Part shown: piece after piece, positions 42,442-51,514 of the stretch
How the letters are laid out: each line of letters starts with the position of its first letter
Numbering within the stretch: the first letter of the stretch is position 1
Assembly (NCBI RefSeq): GCF_041434935.1
Contig: NZ_CP107964.1
Location: 4,757,001 to 4,821,000 of the forward strand
From: Kitasatospora sp. NBC_00374
Lineage (GTDB): Bacteria > Actinomycetota > Actinomycetes > Streptomycetales > Streptomycetaceae
DNA length: 64,000 nt
Reading direction: 5' to 3'
Made by a program: the position numbers and the translations under genes
The notes under the pieces: model-generated
Told to the model about the DNA's origin: nothing
What the model saw: only the letters and a program-made list of their open reading frames with translations
The model's database searches: none

Positions 42442-45400
42442 ATGCCCCCGTACGCACGACAGCTCGGCGGAAGGCGGCAGGTCGCGGTGGAGCCTCGGAT
42501 CATCGGCAGTGGCACGGACGGACAGGCGGCTGACGTGTTCGACACGGCCGGACTGCGCAGGCGGGTGCTGGACGCCTGGACGGCCACGCCCGCACGGTTC
42601 CGCGAGGACGCCAACGCGGAGGAGGAACTGGCCCTCGGCGGCTACCGCGACCGGCTGATCGTCGAGCTTGCCCAGAACGCCGCCGACGCGGCCGCCCGCG
42701 CCGGCACCGGCCCCGGCCGCTTCCGGCTGACCCTGCGCGAGGGCGTGCTCGCCGCCGCGAACACCGGCGCCCCGCCGGACGCCGCCGCCGTCGAGTCGCT
42801 CTCCACCCTGCGCGCCTCCGCCAAGCGGGCCGACGGCGACGGCGCCGTCGGCCGGTTCGGCGTCGGCTTCTCGGCCGTGCTGGCGGTCAGCGACGAACCG
42901 GCCGTGCTCGGCGGCCACGGCGGCGTCCGCTGGTCGCTCACCGAGGCGCACGCGCTCGCCGCGGCCCGGCCCGAACTCGCCGAGGAACTGCGCCGCCGCG
43001 AGGGCCACGTCCCGCTGCTGCGCCTGCCGTTCCTGGCCGAGGGCGCCGCCCCCGACGGCTACGACACGGTGGTGGTGCTGCCACTGCGCGACGCCGCCGC
43101 CGAGGACCTCACCCGCAGGCTGCTCGCCGAGATCGACGACGCCCTGCTGCTCACCCTGCCGGGCCTCGCCGAGGTCACCGTCGAGACCCCCGACGGCGTG
43201 CGCACCCTGACCCGCGCCGCCACGCTCGCGGAGCCCGGCGGCCCGACCCTGGTCACCATCACCGACGGTGACCGGCAGGCCAGGTGGCAGACCGTCAGCC
43301 GGTCCGGCGAGGTCGCCCCCGAACTGCTGGCCGACCGCACCACCGAGGAGCGCGCCCGCCCGTACTGGTCGGTGACCTGGGCCGTCCCGGTCACCGCCGA
43401 CGGCACTCCGCAGCCGCCCCGCACCACCCCCGTGGTGCACGCGCCCACGCCCAGCGACGAGCCGCTCGGCGTGCCCGCCCTGCTGATCGCCGGGTACCCG
43501 CTGGACTCCACCCGCCGGCACGTCGCACCCGGCCCGCTCACCGACTTCCTCACCGAGCGCGCCGCCGAGGCCTACGCTGACCTGCTCCGCGTCCGCGGCG
43601 CCGACCTCGGCTCGCTCGGCCTGGTGCCCGCCCCGCTCGGCCAGGGCGCGCTCGACAACGCCCTGCGCGCCGCGATCCTGGAGCGGCTGCCCGCCACCCC
43701 CTTCCTCCCGCACCCCGGCACGGTGGACGAGGGCACCCCGGCCCTGCGCCCCCGCGACGCCACCCTGCTGGAGGGCGCCGACCACCTGGTGGTGGAGGCG
43801 CTCGCCCCGATCTTCCCCGGCCTGCTGCCGGCCGGCCTGGAGCGCCGCAGCGAGCTGCGCGCGCTGGCCGTGCGGCGGGTGCCGCTGGCCGAGGTGGTCG
43901 ACCAGCTCGGCGGACTGGACCGCGAGCCGGCCTGGTGGCGCAACCTGTACGCGGCGCTCGGCGGGGCCGACCCGGAGTCGCTGGGCGCGCTCCCGGTGCC
44001 GCTGGCCGACGGCCGTACGGTCACCGGCCCGCGCCGGGTGCTGCTGCCCTCCGACGCCGCCGACTGGGCCGGCTACGAGGGGTACCCGGAGGCGCTCGCC
44101 GAGGCCCTCGAACTGCTCGACCTGCGGCTGGCCCACCCGGAGGCCGCGCACCCGCTGCTCGCCAAGCTGGGCGCCGGCACCGCCACCCCGGCGGGTGTCC
44201 TGGACACCCCCGAGGTCCGGGCCGCCGTGGCCCGCTCGCTGGAGGTCGGCGAGGACGACTTCGACGCCGCCGTGGACCTCGCCGACGCCGTGCTCGCCCT
44301 GGTCAAGGCCGCCGACGCGACCCCCGGCGGCCACCCCTGGCTGGCCCGGCTCGCGCTGCCCGACGACGAGGGCGAGCTGACCCGGGCTGGCGAGCTGATC
44401 CTGCCCGACAGCCCGCTCGCCGCGCTCGCCCGCGAGGACGACGCCGGCTACGTGGACGACGACCTGCTGGACCGCTGGGGCCCCGACGTCCTCGCCGCCG
44501 CCGGAGTGCTGTCCAGCTTCGCGCTGGTCCGCGCCGAGGACGTCGTGCTCGACCCGGACGACCTGGAGCGGCTCGACCCGACCGCCCCGGCCGACCGCGC
44601 CGCCGGCGGCCGTCCGACCGGCCTGCTGGACGAGGCCCCCGACGGCCTCGCCGACTGGTGCGAGGACGTGCTGGAGGCCCTGCACGCCGACGACGCCGAC
44701 CTCGGCGTCCCGCCGGTCGCCGCCGAGCTGCTCGCCGTCCGCGACCTCGACCTGGTCGACGACGCGGCCTGGCCCGAGGCGCTCGCCCTGCTGGCCCGGC
44801 CGCCGTACCGCGAGGCCGTGGTCAACCCCGTCCGCACCCTGCTGCCCGACGGCAGCTACACCGACCTGCCGCCGTACACCGCCTGGTGGCTGCGCGACCA
44901 CCCGGTGCTGGACGGCCGCGAGCCGGCCGGCCTGCGGGCCGCCGGCGCCGACCCGCTGCTGCGCGGCCTCTACGACGAGGCCCGCACCACCCTGGACGAG
45001 CTGTTCCTGCACGCCCTCGGGGTACGCACCACGCTGGCCGCCCTGCTCGCCGAGCCGCACGGCCCGGAGGAGCTGCTGGACCGGCTCACCGACCCGGCCT
45101 CCGAGGTGACGCACCGCCAACTGCACGGCATCTACACCGCGCTGGCCCAGCTGCCGGCCGAGCGGGTGGAGTCGCTGGACGTCGTGCGGGCGCTCACCGC
45201 CCTGGACGAGGAGACCGGCCGGCGCGGCGACCGCACGGTGATCGTGGACGCCGCCGAGGCGGTCGTCGCCGACGCCCCCGACCTGGTGGAACTGCTGCAC
45301 GGCCACCCCGTGCTGCCGGTCGCCCCCGCGTTCGCCGCGGACCTCGCCGAACGGCTGCACGTCTCGCTCGCCAGCGAGGTGGCCGGCGGCCGGGTGCTCT

Positions 45401-45777
45401 CCGAGGGCAGCCTGCACCGGGTGCCCGCCGTCGTCCGGGAACTGCTGCCCGGCTGCCCCGCCGCGTACGAGGAGCACGAGGAACTGCTGGTCGTCGGCCC
45501 GGACGGCCAGGAGGCCGCCGTGCACTGGCGCTGGGACACCGCCGCGCCCGTCCCCGAGCTGCCGTACGACCCCGAGGACGCCGAAACGGCCGACGAGGAC
45601 GACGAGTTCGAGGTACCCCCGGCACCCGGCCTGCTGCACGCCGCCACCCCCGAGGGGCTCGCGGCCGGCCTGGCCTGGTCGGTTGGCCAGTGGCACCGCC
45701 GGTTCGAGATCCTCGCCGCGCTCACCGAGCCCGACCGGGCCTACGAGCTGCTGGCCGCCCGTGACTTCGAGTCCTGA
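42442..45777 (+). CDS. Sacsin-like GHKL ATPase, large protein of unknown role
   Basis: 1111 aa, acidic. N-terminal GHKL ATP-binding domain of the sacsin/Hsp90-like type: ELALGGYRDRLIVELAQNAA (N box, Asn for Mg-ATP), GVLAAANTGAPPDAAAVES (G1-like) and AVGRFGVGFSAVLAVSD (G2 lid, about 134-150). The remaining 900 residues are Leu/Ala/Asp/Glu-rich helical repeats without known domains. Homologues are single-copy and positionally conserved in streptomycetes; a chaperone-like role is inferred only from the ATPase. Start uncertain among GTG 42418, ATG 42421, ATG 42442 and GTG 42487. Overlaps the convergent small membrane gene by 37 bases. Confidence 0.82.
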   Translation: MPPYARQLGGRRQVAVEPRIIGSGTDGQAADVFDTAGLRRRVLDAWTATPARFREDANAEEELALGGYRDRLIVELAQNAADAAARAGTGPGRFRLTLREGVLAAANTGAPPDAAAVESLSTLRASAKRADGDGAVGRFGVGFSAVLAVSDEPAVLGGHGGVRWSLTEAHALAAARPELAEELRRREGHVPLLRLPFLAEGAAPDGYDTVVVLPLRDAAAEDLTRRLLAEIDDALLLTLPGLAEVTVETPDGVRTLTRAATLAEPGGPTLVTITDGDRQARWQTVSRSGEVAPELLADRTTEERARPYWSVTWAVPVTADGTPQPPRTTPVVHAPTPSDEPLGVPALLIAGYPLDSTRRHVAPGPLTDFLTERAAEAYADLLRVRGADLGSLGLVPAPLGQGALDNALRAAILERLPATPFLPHPGTVDEGTPALRPRDATLLEGADHLVVEALAPIFPGLLPAGLERRSELRALAVRRVPLAEVVDQLGGLDREPAWWRNLYAALGGADPESLGALPVPLADGRTVTGPRRVLLPSDAADWAGYEGYPEALAEALELLDLRLAHPEAAHPLLAKLGAGTATPAGVLDTPEVRAAVARSLEVGEDDFDAAVDLADAVLALVKAADATPGGHPWLARLALPDDEGELTRAGELILPDSPLAALAREDDAGYVDDDLLDRWGPDVLAAAGVLSSFALVRAEDVVLDPDDLERLDPTAPADRAAGGRPTGLLDEAPDGLADWCEDVLEALHADDADLGVPPVAAELLAVRDLDLVDDAAWPEALALLARPPYREAVVNPVRTLLPDGSYTDLPPYTAWWLRDHPVLDGREPAGLRAAGADPLLRGLYDEARTTLDELFLHALGVRTTLAALLAEPHGPEELLDRLTDPASEVTHRQLHGIYTALAQLPAERVESLDVVRALTALDEETGRRGDRTVIVDAAEAVVADAPDLVELLHGHPVLPVAPAFAADLAERLHVSLASEVAGGRVLSEGSLHRVPAVVRELLPGCPAAYEEHEELLVVGPDGQEAAVHWRWDTAAPVPELPYDPEDAETADEDDEFEVPPAPGLLHAATPEGLAAGLAWSVGQWHRRFEILAALTEPDRAYELLAARDFES

Positions 45778-46028
45778 CGGTCCTTGAGGTCCCGCAGCGA
45801 GGCCAGCTCCTGAGCCTGCCGGGCCGCCTCCGGGGCCCGGAGTGCGCGGTACACCAGCACCGCGCACCCGGCCCCGAAGGTCAGCAGCACCAGCAGCATC
45901 CCGCCGCGCGGCGCGACGTGCCCGGTCAGCCGGGCCACGGCGTGCAGCGCCAGCGCGCCCACCACCGCGGCCGCCCCACCGGCCGCGAAGGCGATGAACG
46001 CCTCCAACTCCCCGCCCCTGCGCGCCAT
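45741..46028 (-). CDS. Small two-helix membrane protein downstream of P-type ATPase
   Basis: 95 aa. Two hydrophobic helices (AFIAFAAGGAAAVVGALALH and GGMLLVLLTFGAGCAVLVYR), then a charged tail with ALRAPEAARQAQELASLRDL. The start lies 14 bases after the ATPase stop on the same strand, so the pair forms an operon and this may be an accessory subunit. Its 3' end runs 37 bases into the opposite-strand sacsin-like gene. Confidence 0.65.
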   Translation of the reverse strand: MARRGGELEAFIAFAAGGAAAVVGALALHAVARLTGHVAPRGGMLLVLLTFGAGCAVLVYRALRAPEAARQAQELASLRDLKDRQDSKSRAASSS

Positions 46029-46042
46029 GACGCCCCCCGCCG

Positions 46043-48553
46043 CTACGCGTCCGTCCGGCGGACGATCACCCGCCAGACCACCTCCAGCAACAACCCCGCC
46101 ACCACCGCGATACCTACCCCCACCCAGGGATCGCGCACCCCCGACAGCGACAGCTGGAAGAACTCCGACAGCCACGGCACCACCAGCACCAGCGTGAACG
46201 CCCCGCACATCGTCGCGATCAGCAGCAGCCGCCACCAGGTGTACGGCCGCGCCACGATGGCCAGCACCCAGATCGCCACGATGAACAGCGTCAGGGTCGC
46301 CACGCTGGTGTCCGCCTCCAGGTCGGTCGAGTCGTTGGCCCGCGCCACCATGTACGCCGCGAAGGTCGCCGTCCCGGCGATCACCCCGCCGGGCACCGCC
46401 AGCCGCAGCACCCGCCGGACGAAGCCGGTCCGCGCCCGCTCGTTGTTGGGCGCCAGCGCCAGGAAGAACGCCGGTACCCCGATGGTCAGCGTGGACAGCA
46501 CCGTCGAGTGCCGGGGCAGGAACGGGTACGGCACGTTGGTGAACACCACCAGCAGGGCCAGCAGCACCGAGTACACCGTCTTCACCAGGAAGAGGTTGGC
46601 CACCCGCTCGATGTTGCCGATCACCCGGCGGCCCTCCGCCACCACCGACGGAAGCGTGGCGAACCGGTCGTCCAGCAGTACGATCTGCGCCACCGCCCGG
46701 GTCGCGTCGCTGCCGGTGCCCATCGCCACCCCGATGTCGGCGTCCTTCAGCGCCAGCACGTCGTTGACGCCGTCGCCGGTCATCGCCACGGTGTGCCCGC
46801 GCGACTGCAGCGCGCCGACCAGGTCCCGCTTCTGCTGCGGCGTCACCCGTCCGAACACGCTGGTCAGGTCGACCGCCTCGGCCAGCGCCTCGCCGTCCGC
46901 CGGCAGGTCCCGGGCGTCCACCGGCCGCTCCGCCCCCGCCAGGCCCAGATGCGAGGCCACCGCGCCGACCGAGACCGCGCTGTCGCCCGAGATCACCTTC
47001 GCCCGGACCCGCTGGCTCTCGAAGTAGCGCAGCGTGGGCGCCGCGTCGTCGCGCAGCCGCTGCTGCAGCACCAGCAGCGCCAGCGGTTCCAGCCCGGCGG
47101 CCGGGTCCGGCGCGTCCAGCGCGACCGTCGTCCGGCCCAGCAGCAGCACCCGCAGACCTCTGGCGCCCAGCTCGTCCACCTCCGCCAGGGCCGGGTCACC
47201 GGCCGGCAGCAGGACGTCCGGAGCGCCCAGCAGCCAGCTCCCCTCGGTGCCCTGCGGCTCCAGCAACTGCACCCCGCTCCACTTGCGGGCGGACGAGAAC
47301 GGCATCGCCTCCAGCACCCGCCAGTGCCCGTCCGGCGGCGGGCCGTAGGCGTCGATCACCGCCTGCATGCTCGGGTTCGGCCGGGAGTCCGCGCCACCCA
47401 TCGCGCCCAGCGCCTGCCCGAGGAGCTCGGGGTCCGCGAAGGCGTGGCCCGCCGGCGGCCCGCCCGGCCCGGGCCGGTCGTCCGCGCTCCGCCGGGCGTC
47501 GGCGCTCCGCAGCGGCCGCAGCTCGACCACGTCCATACCGCCCTCGGTGAGCGTGCCGGTCTTGTCCAGGCAGACCGTGTCGACCCGGGCCAGGCCCTCG
47601 ATCGCCGGCAACTCCTGGACCAGGCACTGGCGGCGGCCCAGCCGGATCACCCCGATCGCGAACGCCACCGAGGTCAGCAGCACCAGTCCCTCCGGCACCA
47701 TCGGCACGATGCCCGCCACCATCCGGCGGACCGCCTCCCGCCAGTCGTTGCCCTCCACCGTCAGCTGGCTGATGACCAGGCCGATCGCGGTCGGGATCAA
47801 CAGGTACGTGATGAACCGCAGGATGTCGTTGATCCCGCTGCGCAGCTCCGAGCGCACCAGCGTGAACCGGCTCGCCTCCTCGGCCAGCTGCGCCGCGTAC
47901 GCCTGTCGCCCGACCTTGGTGGCGGTGAACGCCCCGGCGCCGGCCACCACGAAACTGCCGGACATCACCTCGTCACCGGGGTGCTTGAGCACCGGGTCCG
48001 GTTCACCGGTGAGCAGCGACTCGTCGATCTCCAGGCCGTCCGACTCGGTCACCCGGCCGTCCACCACGACCTTGTCGCCGATGCCGAGCAGCACGGTGTC
48101 GTCGAGGACGATCCCGCCGGTGGGCACCGCCTGCGCCGTGCCGTCGCGGCGGACCTGGGGCCTGGCCTCGCCGATCAGGGCGAGGCTGTCCAGGGTCTTC
48201 TTGGCCCGCAGCTCCTGGACGATGCCGATCGCCGTGTTGGCGACGATGACGAGCCCGAACAGGCCGTCCTGGATCGGTCCGACCACCAGGATGATGCCGA
48301 ACATGACGCCGATGATCGCGTTGAACCGGGTGAAGACGTTGGCCCGGACGATCTCCCTGGCCGACCGGCTGGAACGTACCGGCACGTCGTTGACCTGGCC
48401 GCGTGCGACCCGCTCGGCCACCTCCGCCGCGGTCAGGCCGACGGCCCGCTGCGGCCGGGGACCGGTCGCGTGGGCGCCGGGGGCGGCCAGGGCGGGCCGG
48501 GCGCCGAGACTGGCGCTCCCGACGCCGGAGGGGTCTTCCGCGGGGTGCGTCAT
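46043..48553 (-). CDS. CtpE-like P-type ATPase (probable Ca2+ transporter)
   Basis: 836 aa. Actuator loop LTGEP (181-185), phosphorylation motif DKTGTLTEGG with Asp330, MTGDGVND hinge and the M4 ion site VPMVPEGL (283-290, PEGL). This M4 sequence and the lack of N-terminal metal-binding domains fit the CtpE/heterotypic P2-P3 group shown to move calcium in mycobacteria. Ten hydrophobic helices are recognisable. Substrate by analogy only. Monocistronic start ATG 48553 and operon-linked to the small membrane protein behind it. Confidence 0.86.
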   Translation of the reverse strand: MTHPAEDPSGVGSASLGARPALAAPGAHATGPRPQRAVGLTAAEVAERVARGQVNDVPVRSSRSAREIVRANVFTRFNAIIGVMFGIILVVGPIQDGLFGLVIVANTAIGIVQELRAKKTLDSLALIGEARPQVRRDGTAQAVPTGGIVLDDTVLLGIGDKVVVDGRVTESDGLEIDESLLTGEPDPVLKHPGDEVMSGSFVVAGAGAFTATKVGRQAYAAQLAEEASRFTLVRSELRSGINDILRFITYLLIPTAIGLVISQLTVEGNDWREAVRRMVAGIVPMVPEGLVLLTSVAFAIGVIRLGRRQCLVQELPAIEGLARVDTVCLDKTGTLTEGGMDVVELRPLRSADARRSADDRPGPGGPPAGHAFADPELLGQALGAMGGADSRPNPSMQAVIDAYGPPPDGHWRVLEAMPFSSARKWSGVQLLEPQGTEGSWLLGAPDVLLPAGDPALAEVDELGARGLRVLLLGRTTVALDAPDPAAGLEPLALLVLQQRLRDDAAPTLRYFESQRVRAKVISGDSAVSVGAVASHLGLAGAERPVDARDLPADGEALAEAVDLTSVFGRVTPQQKRDLVGALQSRGHTVAMTGDGVNDVLALKDADIGVAMGTGSDATRAVAQIVLLDDRFATLPSVVAEGRRVIGNIERVANLFLVKTVYSVLLALLVVFTNVPYPFLPRHSTVLSTLTIGVPAFFLALAPNNERARTGFVRRVLRLAVPGGVIAGTATFAAYMVARANDSTDLEADTSVATLTLFIVAIWVLAIVARPYTWWRLLLIATMCGAFTLVLVVPWLSEFFQLSLSGVRDPWVGVGIAVVAGLLLEVVWRVIVRRTDA

Positions 48554-48663
48554 GGCATGACTCTATGGGGGCGATATGTCCGCTGCGCCCCACTGTGAGG
48601 CGATTCAGGCCAACCGGGTGGCGGGCCCGGTCCGGCCCGGCCTCGCCCCGGCGCGGCTTCGGC

Positions 48664-48948
48664 TCAGCCCGGCTGGTTCTCCGCCGCCGGTCCTTCGGCC
48701 TGGGCGGCGGCGCGGTCGCGCCGGATCGCCGAGCGGCGCGACACGCAGTACCAGAGGCCGATCAGCCCGAGCAGGCCGCCGGACAGGCAGATCCACGGCC
48801 AGGTGCCGTGGTCGTGCTCGGACAGCGAGCTCTGGAAGGGGACCAGCGCCACGAAGGCGACGAACCACAGCACCGTGCCACCGCCGACGATCGCGACGTC
48901 ATTGGCCTCCAGCGGCGGAGGGGAGGGGTGCAGCGGGGTCTTCGGCAT
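48664..48948 (-). CDS. DUF2530 membrane protein
   Basis: 94 aa. LHPSPPPLEANDVAIVGGGT leads into two helices (VLWFVAFVALVPFQ and WPWICLSGGLLGLIGLWYCV) and an RRSAIRRDR tail, the DUF2530 pattern of streptomycetes. Unknown function. ATG 48948 begins the conserved part. Divergent from the permease gene. Confidence 0.83.
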   Translation of the reverse strand: MPKTPLHPSPPPLEANDVAIVGGGTVLWFVAFVALVPFQSSLSEHDHGTWPWICLSGGLLGLIGLWYCVSRRSAIRRDRAAAQAEGPAAENQPG

Positions 48949-49212
48949 GGGGCCTAGCGTACGGGGACGGCGTGGGAGCACGGCAGAGGTGGGGGTGCCG
49001 CGGTGATCGGAGATGGTCGAGGAGTGTCGTAAGGGGTTTCTTCTACGCGCGAAGATGGCGCGTGCACGACCCAGGAACTCATACTTGGGATTCCGGTCGG
49101 TCACCGGCAGGTCGGCTCTCCCCCGAGCGCGAGCGCCAGTACCCCCGGCGGACCCGGCCACCGTCGCTCGGGTGCCCTTCCTCCTCCGCCCCCACCCGAC
49201 GAGGACACCCGA

Positions 49213-50679
49213 ATGCCTCCGCTGGCCAACTCGACCGACGCGTCGGACGCCAAGCCCGACCCGGCGGCGCCGCACCCCCCGACCGGCGCCGTCGACCGCT
49301 ACTTCCGCATCTCCGAGCGCGGCTCCACCCTCGCGCGCGAGGTCCGGGGCGGCGTCGCGACCTTCTTCACCATGGCCTACATCCTGGTGCTGAACCCGAT
49401 CATCCTGGCCAACGCCGTGGACATGAGCGGGACCCACCTCGACAGCGCCCAGCTGGTCACCGCGACCGCCCTCACCGCCGGGCTCACCACCCTGCTGATG
49501 GGCGTGATCGGCAACGTCCCGATCGGCCTGGCCGCCGGCCTCGGCGTCAACACCATCGTGGCCCTGCAGCTGGCCCCGCGGATGACCTGGCCGGACGCCA
49601 TGGGCATGGTGGTGCTGGCCGGATTCGCGATCATGCTCCTGGTCGCCACCGGCCTGCGCGAACGCGTCATGAACGCGGTCCCGCTCGGCCTGCGCAAGGC
49701 CATCGCCATCGGCATCGGCCTCTTCATCTGCCTGGTCGGCCTGGTCGACGCCGGCTTCGTCAGCCGCATCCCGGACGCCGCCCACACCACCGTCCCGCTG
49801 CAGCTCGGCAGCAACGGACACCTGCTGGGGTGGCCGGTCCTGGTCTTCGTCCTCGGCCTGCTGCTCACCCTGGTGCTGCTGATCCGCAAGGTGCCCGGCG
49901 CCATCCTGATCAGCATCGTCGTGATGACCGGCGTCGCCGTGCTCATCCAGCAGCTCACCCACCTGTCCGACGCGGCCTGGGGCCTCACCGTCCCGCAGTG
50001 GCCCGGCAACCCGGTCGCCGCCCCCGACTTCGGGCTGGTCGGCCAGGTGGACCTGCTCGGCGGCTTCTCCCAGGTCGGGGCACTCACCGGGGTGCTCTTC
50101 GTCTTCACGGTGCTGATGTCGTGCTTCTTCGACGCGATGGGGACCATCCTCGGTGTCGCCGACGAGGCCCACCTGCTGGACGAGAAGGGCGACCTGCCCG
50201 GCATCAACCGCATCCTCATGGTCGACGGCATCGCCACCGCCGCCGGCGGCGCGACCTCCTCCTCCGCCAACACCTGCTTCGTCGAGTCCACCGCCGGCGT
50301 CGGCGAGGGCGCCCGCACCGGCTTCGCCTCGATCGTCACCGGTGCGCTCTTCCTGGTGGCCCTCTTCCTCACCCCGCTCGCCACCATGGTCCCCGCCCAG
50401 GCGGCCACCCCGGCCCTGGTCACCGTCGGTTTCCTGATCCTGGCGAACTCCATCACGGCGATCGACTGGACCGACTACACCATCGCCGTCCCGGCGTTCC
50501 TGACCATGGTGATGATGCCGTTCACCTACTCGATCACCAACGGCCTGGGTATCGGATTCATCACGTTCTGCGTGCTGCGGGTGGCGGCCGGCAAATGGCG
50601 GACGGTGCCGATCGCGATGTACGCGGTGGCGGCGGTCTTCGTCTTCTACTACATGATGCCTGCGCTGGGCCTGCTCTGA
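49213..50679 (+). CDS. NCS2 (AzgA-type) purine/pyrimidine permease
   Basis: 488 aa. Imports adenine, guanine or hypoxanthine with protons (AzgA group). Hallmarks: EVRGGVATFFTMAYILVLNP, NVPIGLAAGLGVNTIVALQL, LRKAIAIGIGLFICLVGLVD (the QHxxAM-replaced NCS2 core), MSCFFDAMGTILGVADEA and SSSANTCFVESTAGVGEGAR (the NCS2 T/ESxxG box). About 12-14 helices. GAGGA before the ATG. A small hairpin ACGCGC/GCGCGT lies in the upstream leader (around 49050). The gene ends in a 14-bp terminator. Confidence 0.92.
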   Translation: MPPLANSTDASDAKPDPAAPHPPTGAVDRYFRISERGSTLAREVRGGVATFFTMAYILVLNPIILANAVDMSGTHLDSAQLVTATALTAGLTTLLMGVIGNVPIGLAAGLGVNTIVALQLAPRMTWPDAMGMVVLAGFAIMLLVATGLRERVMNAVPLGLRKAIAIGIGLFICLVGLVDAGFVSRIPDAAHTTVPLQLGSNGHLLGWPVLVFVLGLLLTLVLLIRKVPGAILISIVVMTGVAVLIQQLTHLSDAAWGLTVPQWPGNPVAAPDFGLVGQVDLLGGFSQVGALTGVLFVFTVLMSCFFDAMGTILGVADEAHLLDEKGDLPGINRILMVDGIATAAGGATSSSANTCFVESTAGVGEGARTGFASIVTGALFLVALFLTPLATMVPAQAATPALVTVGFLILANSITAIDWTDYTIAVPAFLTMVMMPFTYSITNGLGIGFITFCVLRVAAGKWRTVPIAMYAVAAVFVFYYMMPALGLL

Positions 50680-50723
50680 TCCGGCAAACCTGAACGGCAG
50701 GCGAGGCTGTTCCCGCCGGTGCC

Positions 50724-50759
50724 ATCGAGCCCTTCCCTCGTTCGGGGGAAGGGCTCGAT
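50724..50759 (+). terminator. Strong terminator after the NCS2 permease
   Basis: ATCGAGCCCTTCCC (50724-50737) and GGGAAGGGCTCGAT (50746-50759) form a perfect 14-bp stem with an 8-base loop; it also serves the convergent creatininase operon. Confidence 0.88.
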
Positions 50760-50782
50760 CCGTTGACCCGGGCGGCGCCTGA

Positions 50783-51514
50783 TCAGCTCGCGCTCAGGAC
50801 TTCCAGGTGGGCCGCTGCGGATCGGGTCAGGCTGTCCAGGATCGCCTTTCCCTTCACCGAGGTGGCCAGGGACGGGCTGCCGATGATGCCGTTCTCGGTG
50901 TAGCCGGTCATGCCCAGGGTGAGCAGGTGCGGGCGCTCGGGGGCCGAGTGGTCGTCCCCCTCGATCCCGTCCCGGATGAGGTGTGGGGCGCCGTGGAGCA
51001 GGAGCGAGACTTCCAGCTCGCCGCCGTGCATGTCTGCCGCGCCGGTGCTCTCCAGGCCTGCGTCCTCGCGAGCCCGGTGCCAGTCTTCCCGGACCGGGAA
51101 GAGCGCGAGGTTGCGGCCGGTGGTGTTGGCCTCCTGGACGACGTTGGAGAGCACGTAGTTGCCGCCGTGGCCGTTGACGACGATCAGCCCGGTGATGCCG
51201 GAGGCCTGGAGTGACTTCCAGATGTCGTTGACCACCGCGTAGAGCGTGGCCGCACTGATGCTCACAGTGCCCGCCATGGACGCGTGCTCGTGGGAGCACG
51301 ACATGGTGATGGGTGGCAGGAGGAACAGGTCGTAGTCGGTGGCGATGCGCTGAGCGATCACGCTGGCGATCACGGTGTCGGTGGTGAGGGGCAGGTGCGC
51401 CCCGTGCTGTTCGAAGCTGCCGACGGGGAGGACAGCCACGCGGGAACCTCGGCGGAGCTCGTCGGCGGAAGTGGCCTGAGTGATCAGTGCGTCCATGGCC
51501 TCAGCTTCTCCCAT
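50783..51514 (-). CDS. Creatininase-superfamily amidohydrolase
   Basis: 243 aa. Signature VAVLPVGSFEQHGAHLPLTT followed by DT (metal Glu/His/Asp), IVVNGHGGNYVLSNVVQEA (second metal site), and DMHGGELEVSLLLHGAPHL. Members include creatininase, FAPy deformylase and the mycofactocin peptidase MftE. Here the ATG (51512-51514) shares bases with the TGA of the upstream regulator, giving TGATG translational coupling. A GGGAGAAG before an internal ATG (51496) offers an alternative start. Substrate unknown; see the module finding. Confidence 0.85.
   Translation of the reverse strand: MGEAEAMDALITQATSADELRRGSRVAVLPVGSFEQHGAHLPLTTDTVIASVIAQRIATDYDLFLLPPITMSCSHEHASMAGTVSISAATLYAVVNDIWKSLQASGITGLIVVNGHGGNYVLSNVVQEANTTGRNLALFPVREDWHRAREDAGLESTGAADMHGGELEVSLLLHGAPHLIRDGIEGDDHSAPERPHLLTLGMTGYTENGIIGSPSLATSVKGKAILDSLTRSAAAHLEVLSAS

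Noticed and set aside
41611..45867. A 1418-codon open frame on the minus strand opposite the sacsin-like gene
   Set aside because: Shadow frame caused by strong G/C bias; composition is Gly/Arg/Val/Gln-rich without any domain, and it crosses the DUF3027 gene and the terminator.
49013..49393. Open frame upstream of and overlapping the NCS2 permease start
   Set aside because: Overlaps the permease coding sequence in another frame, rich in Arg/Pro, no similarity.
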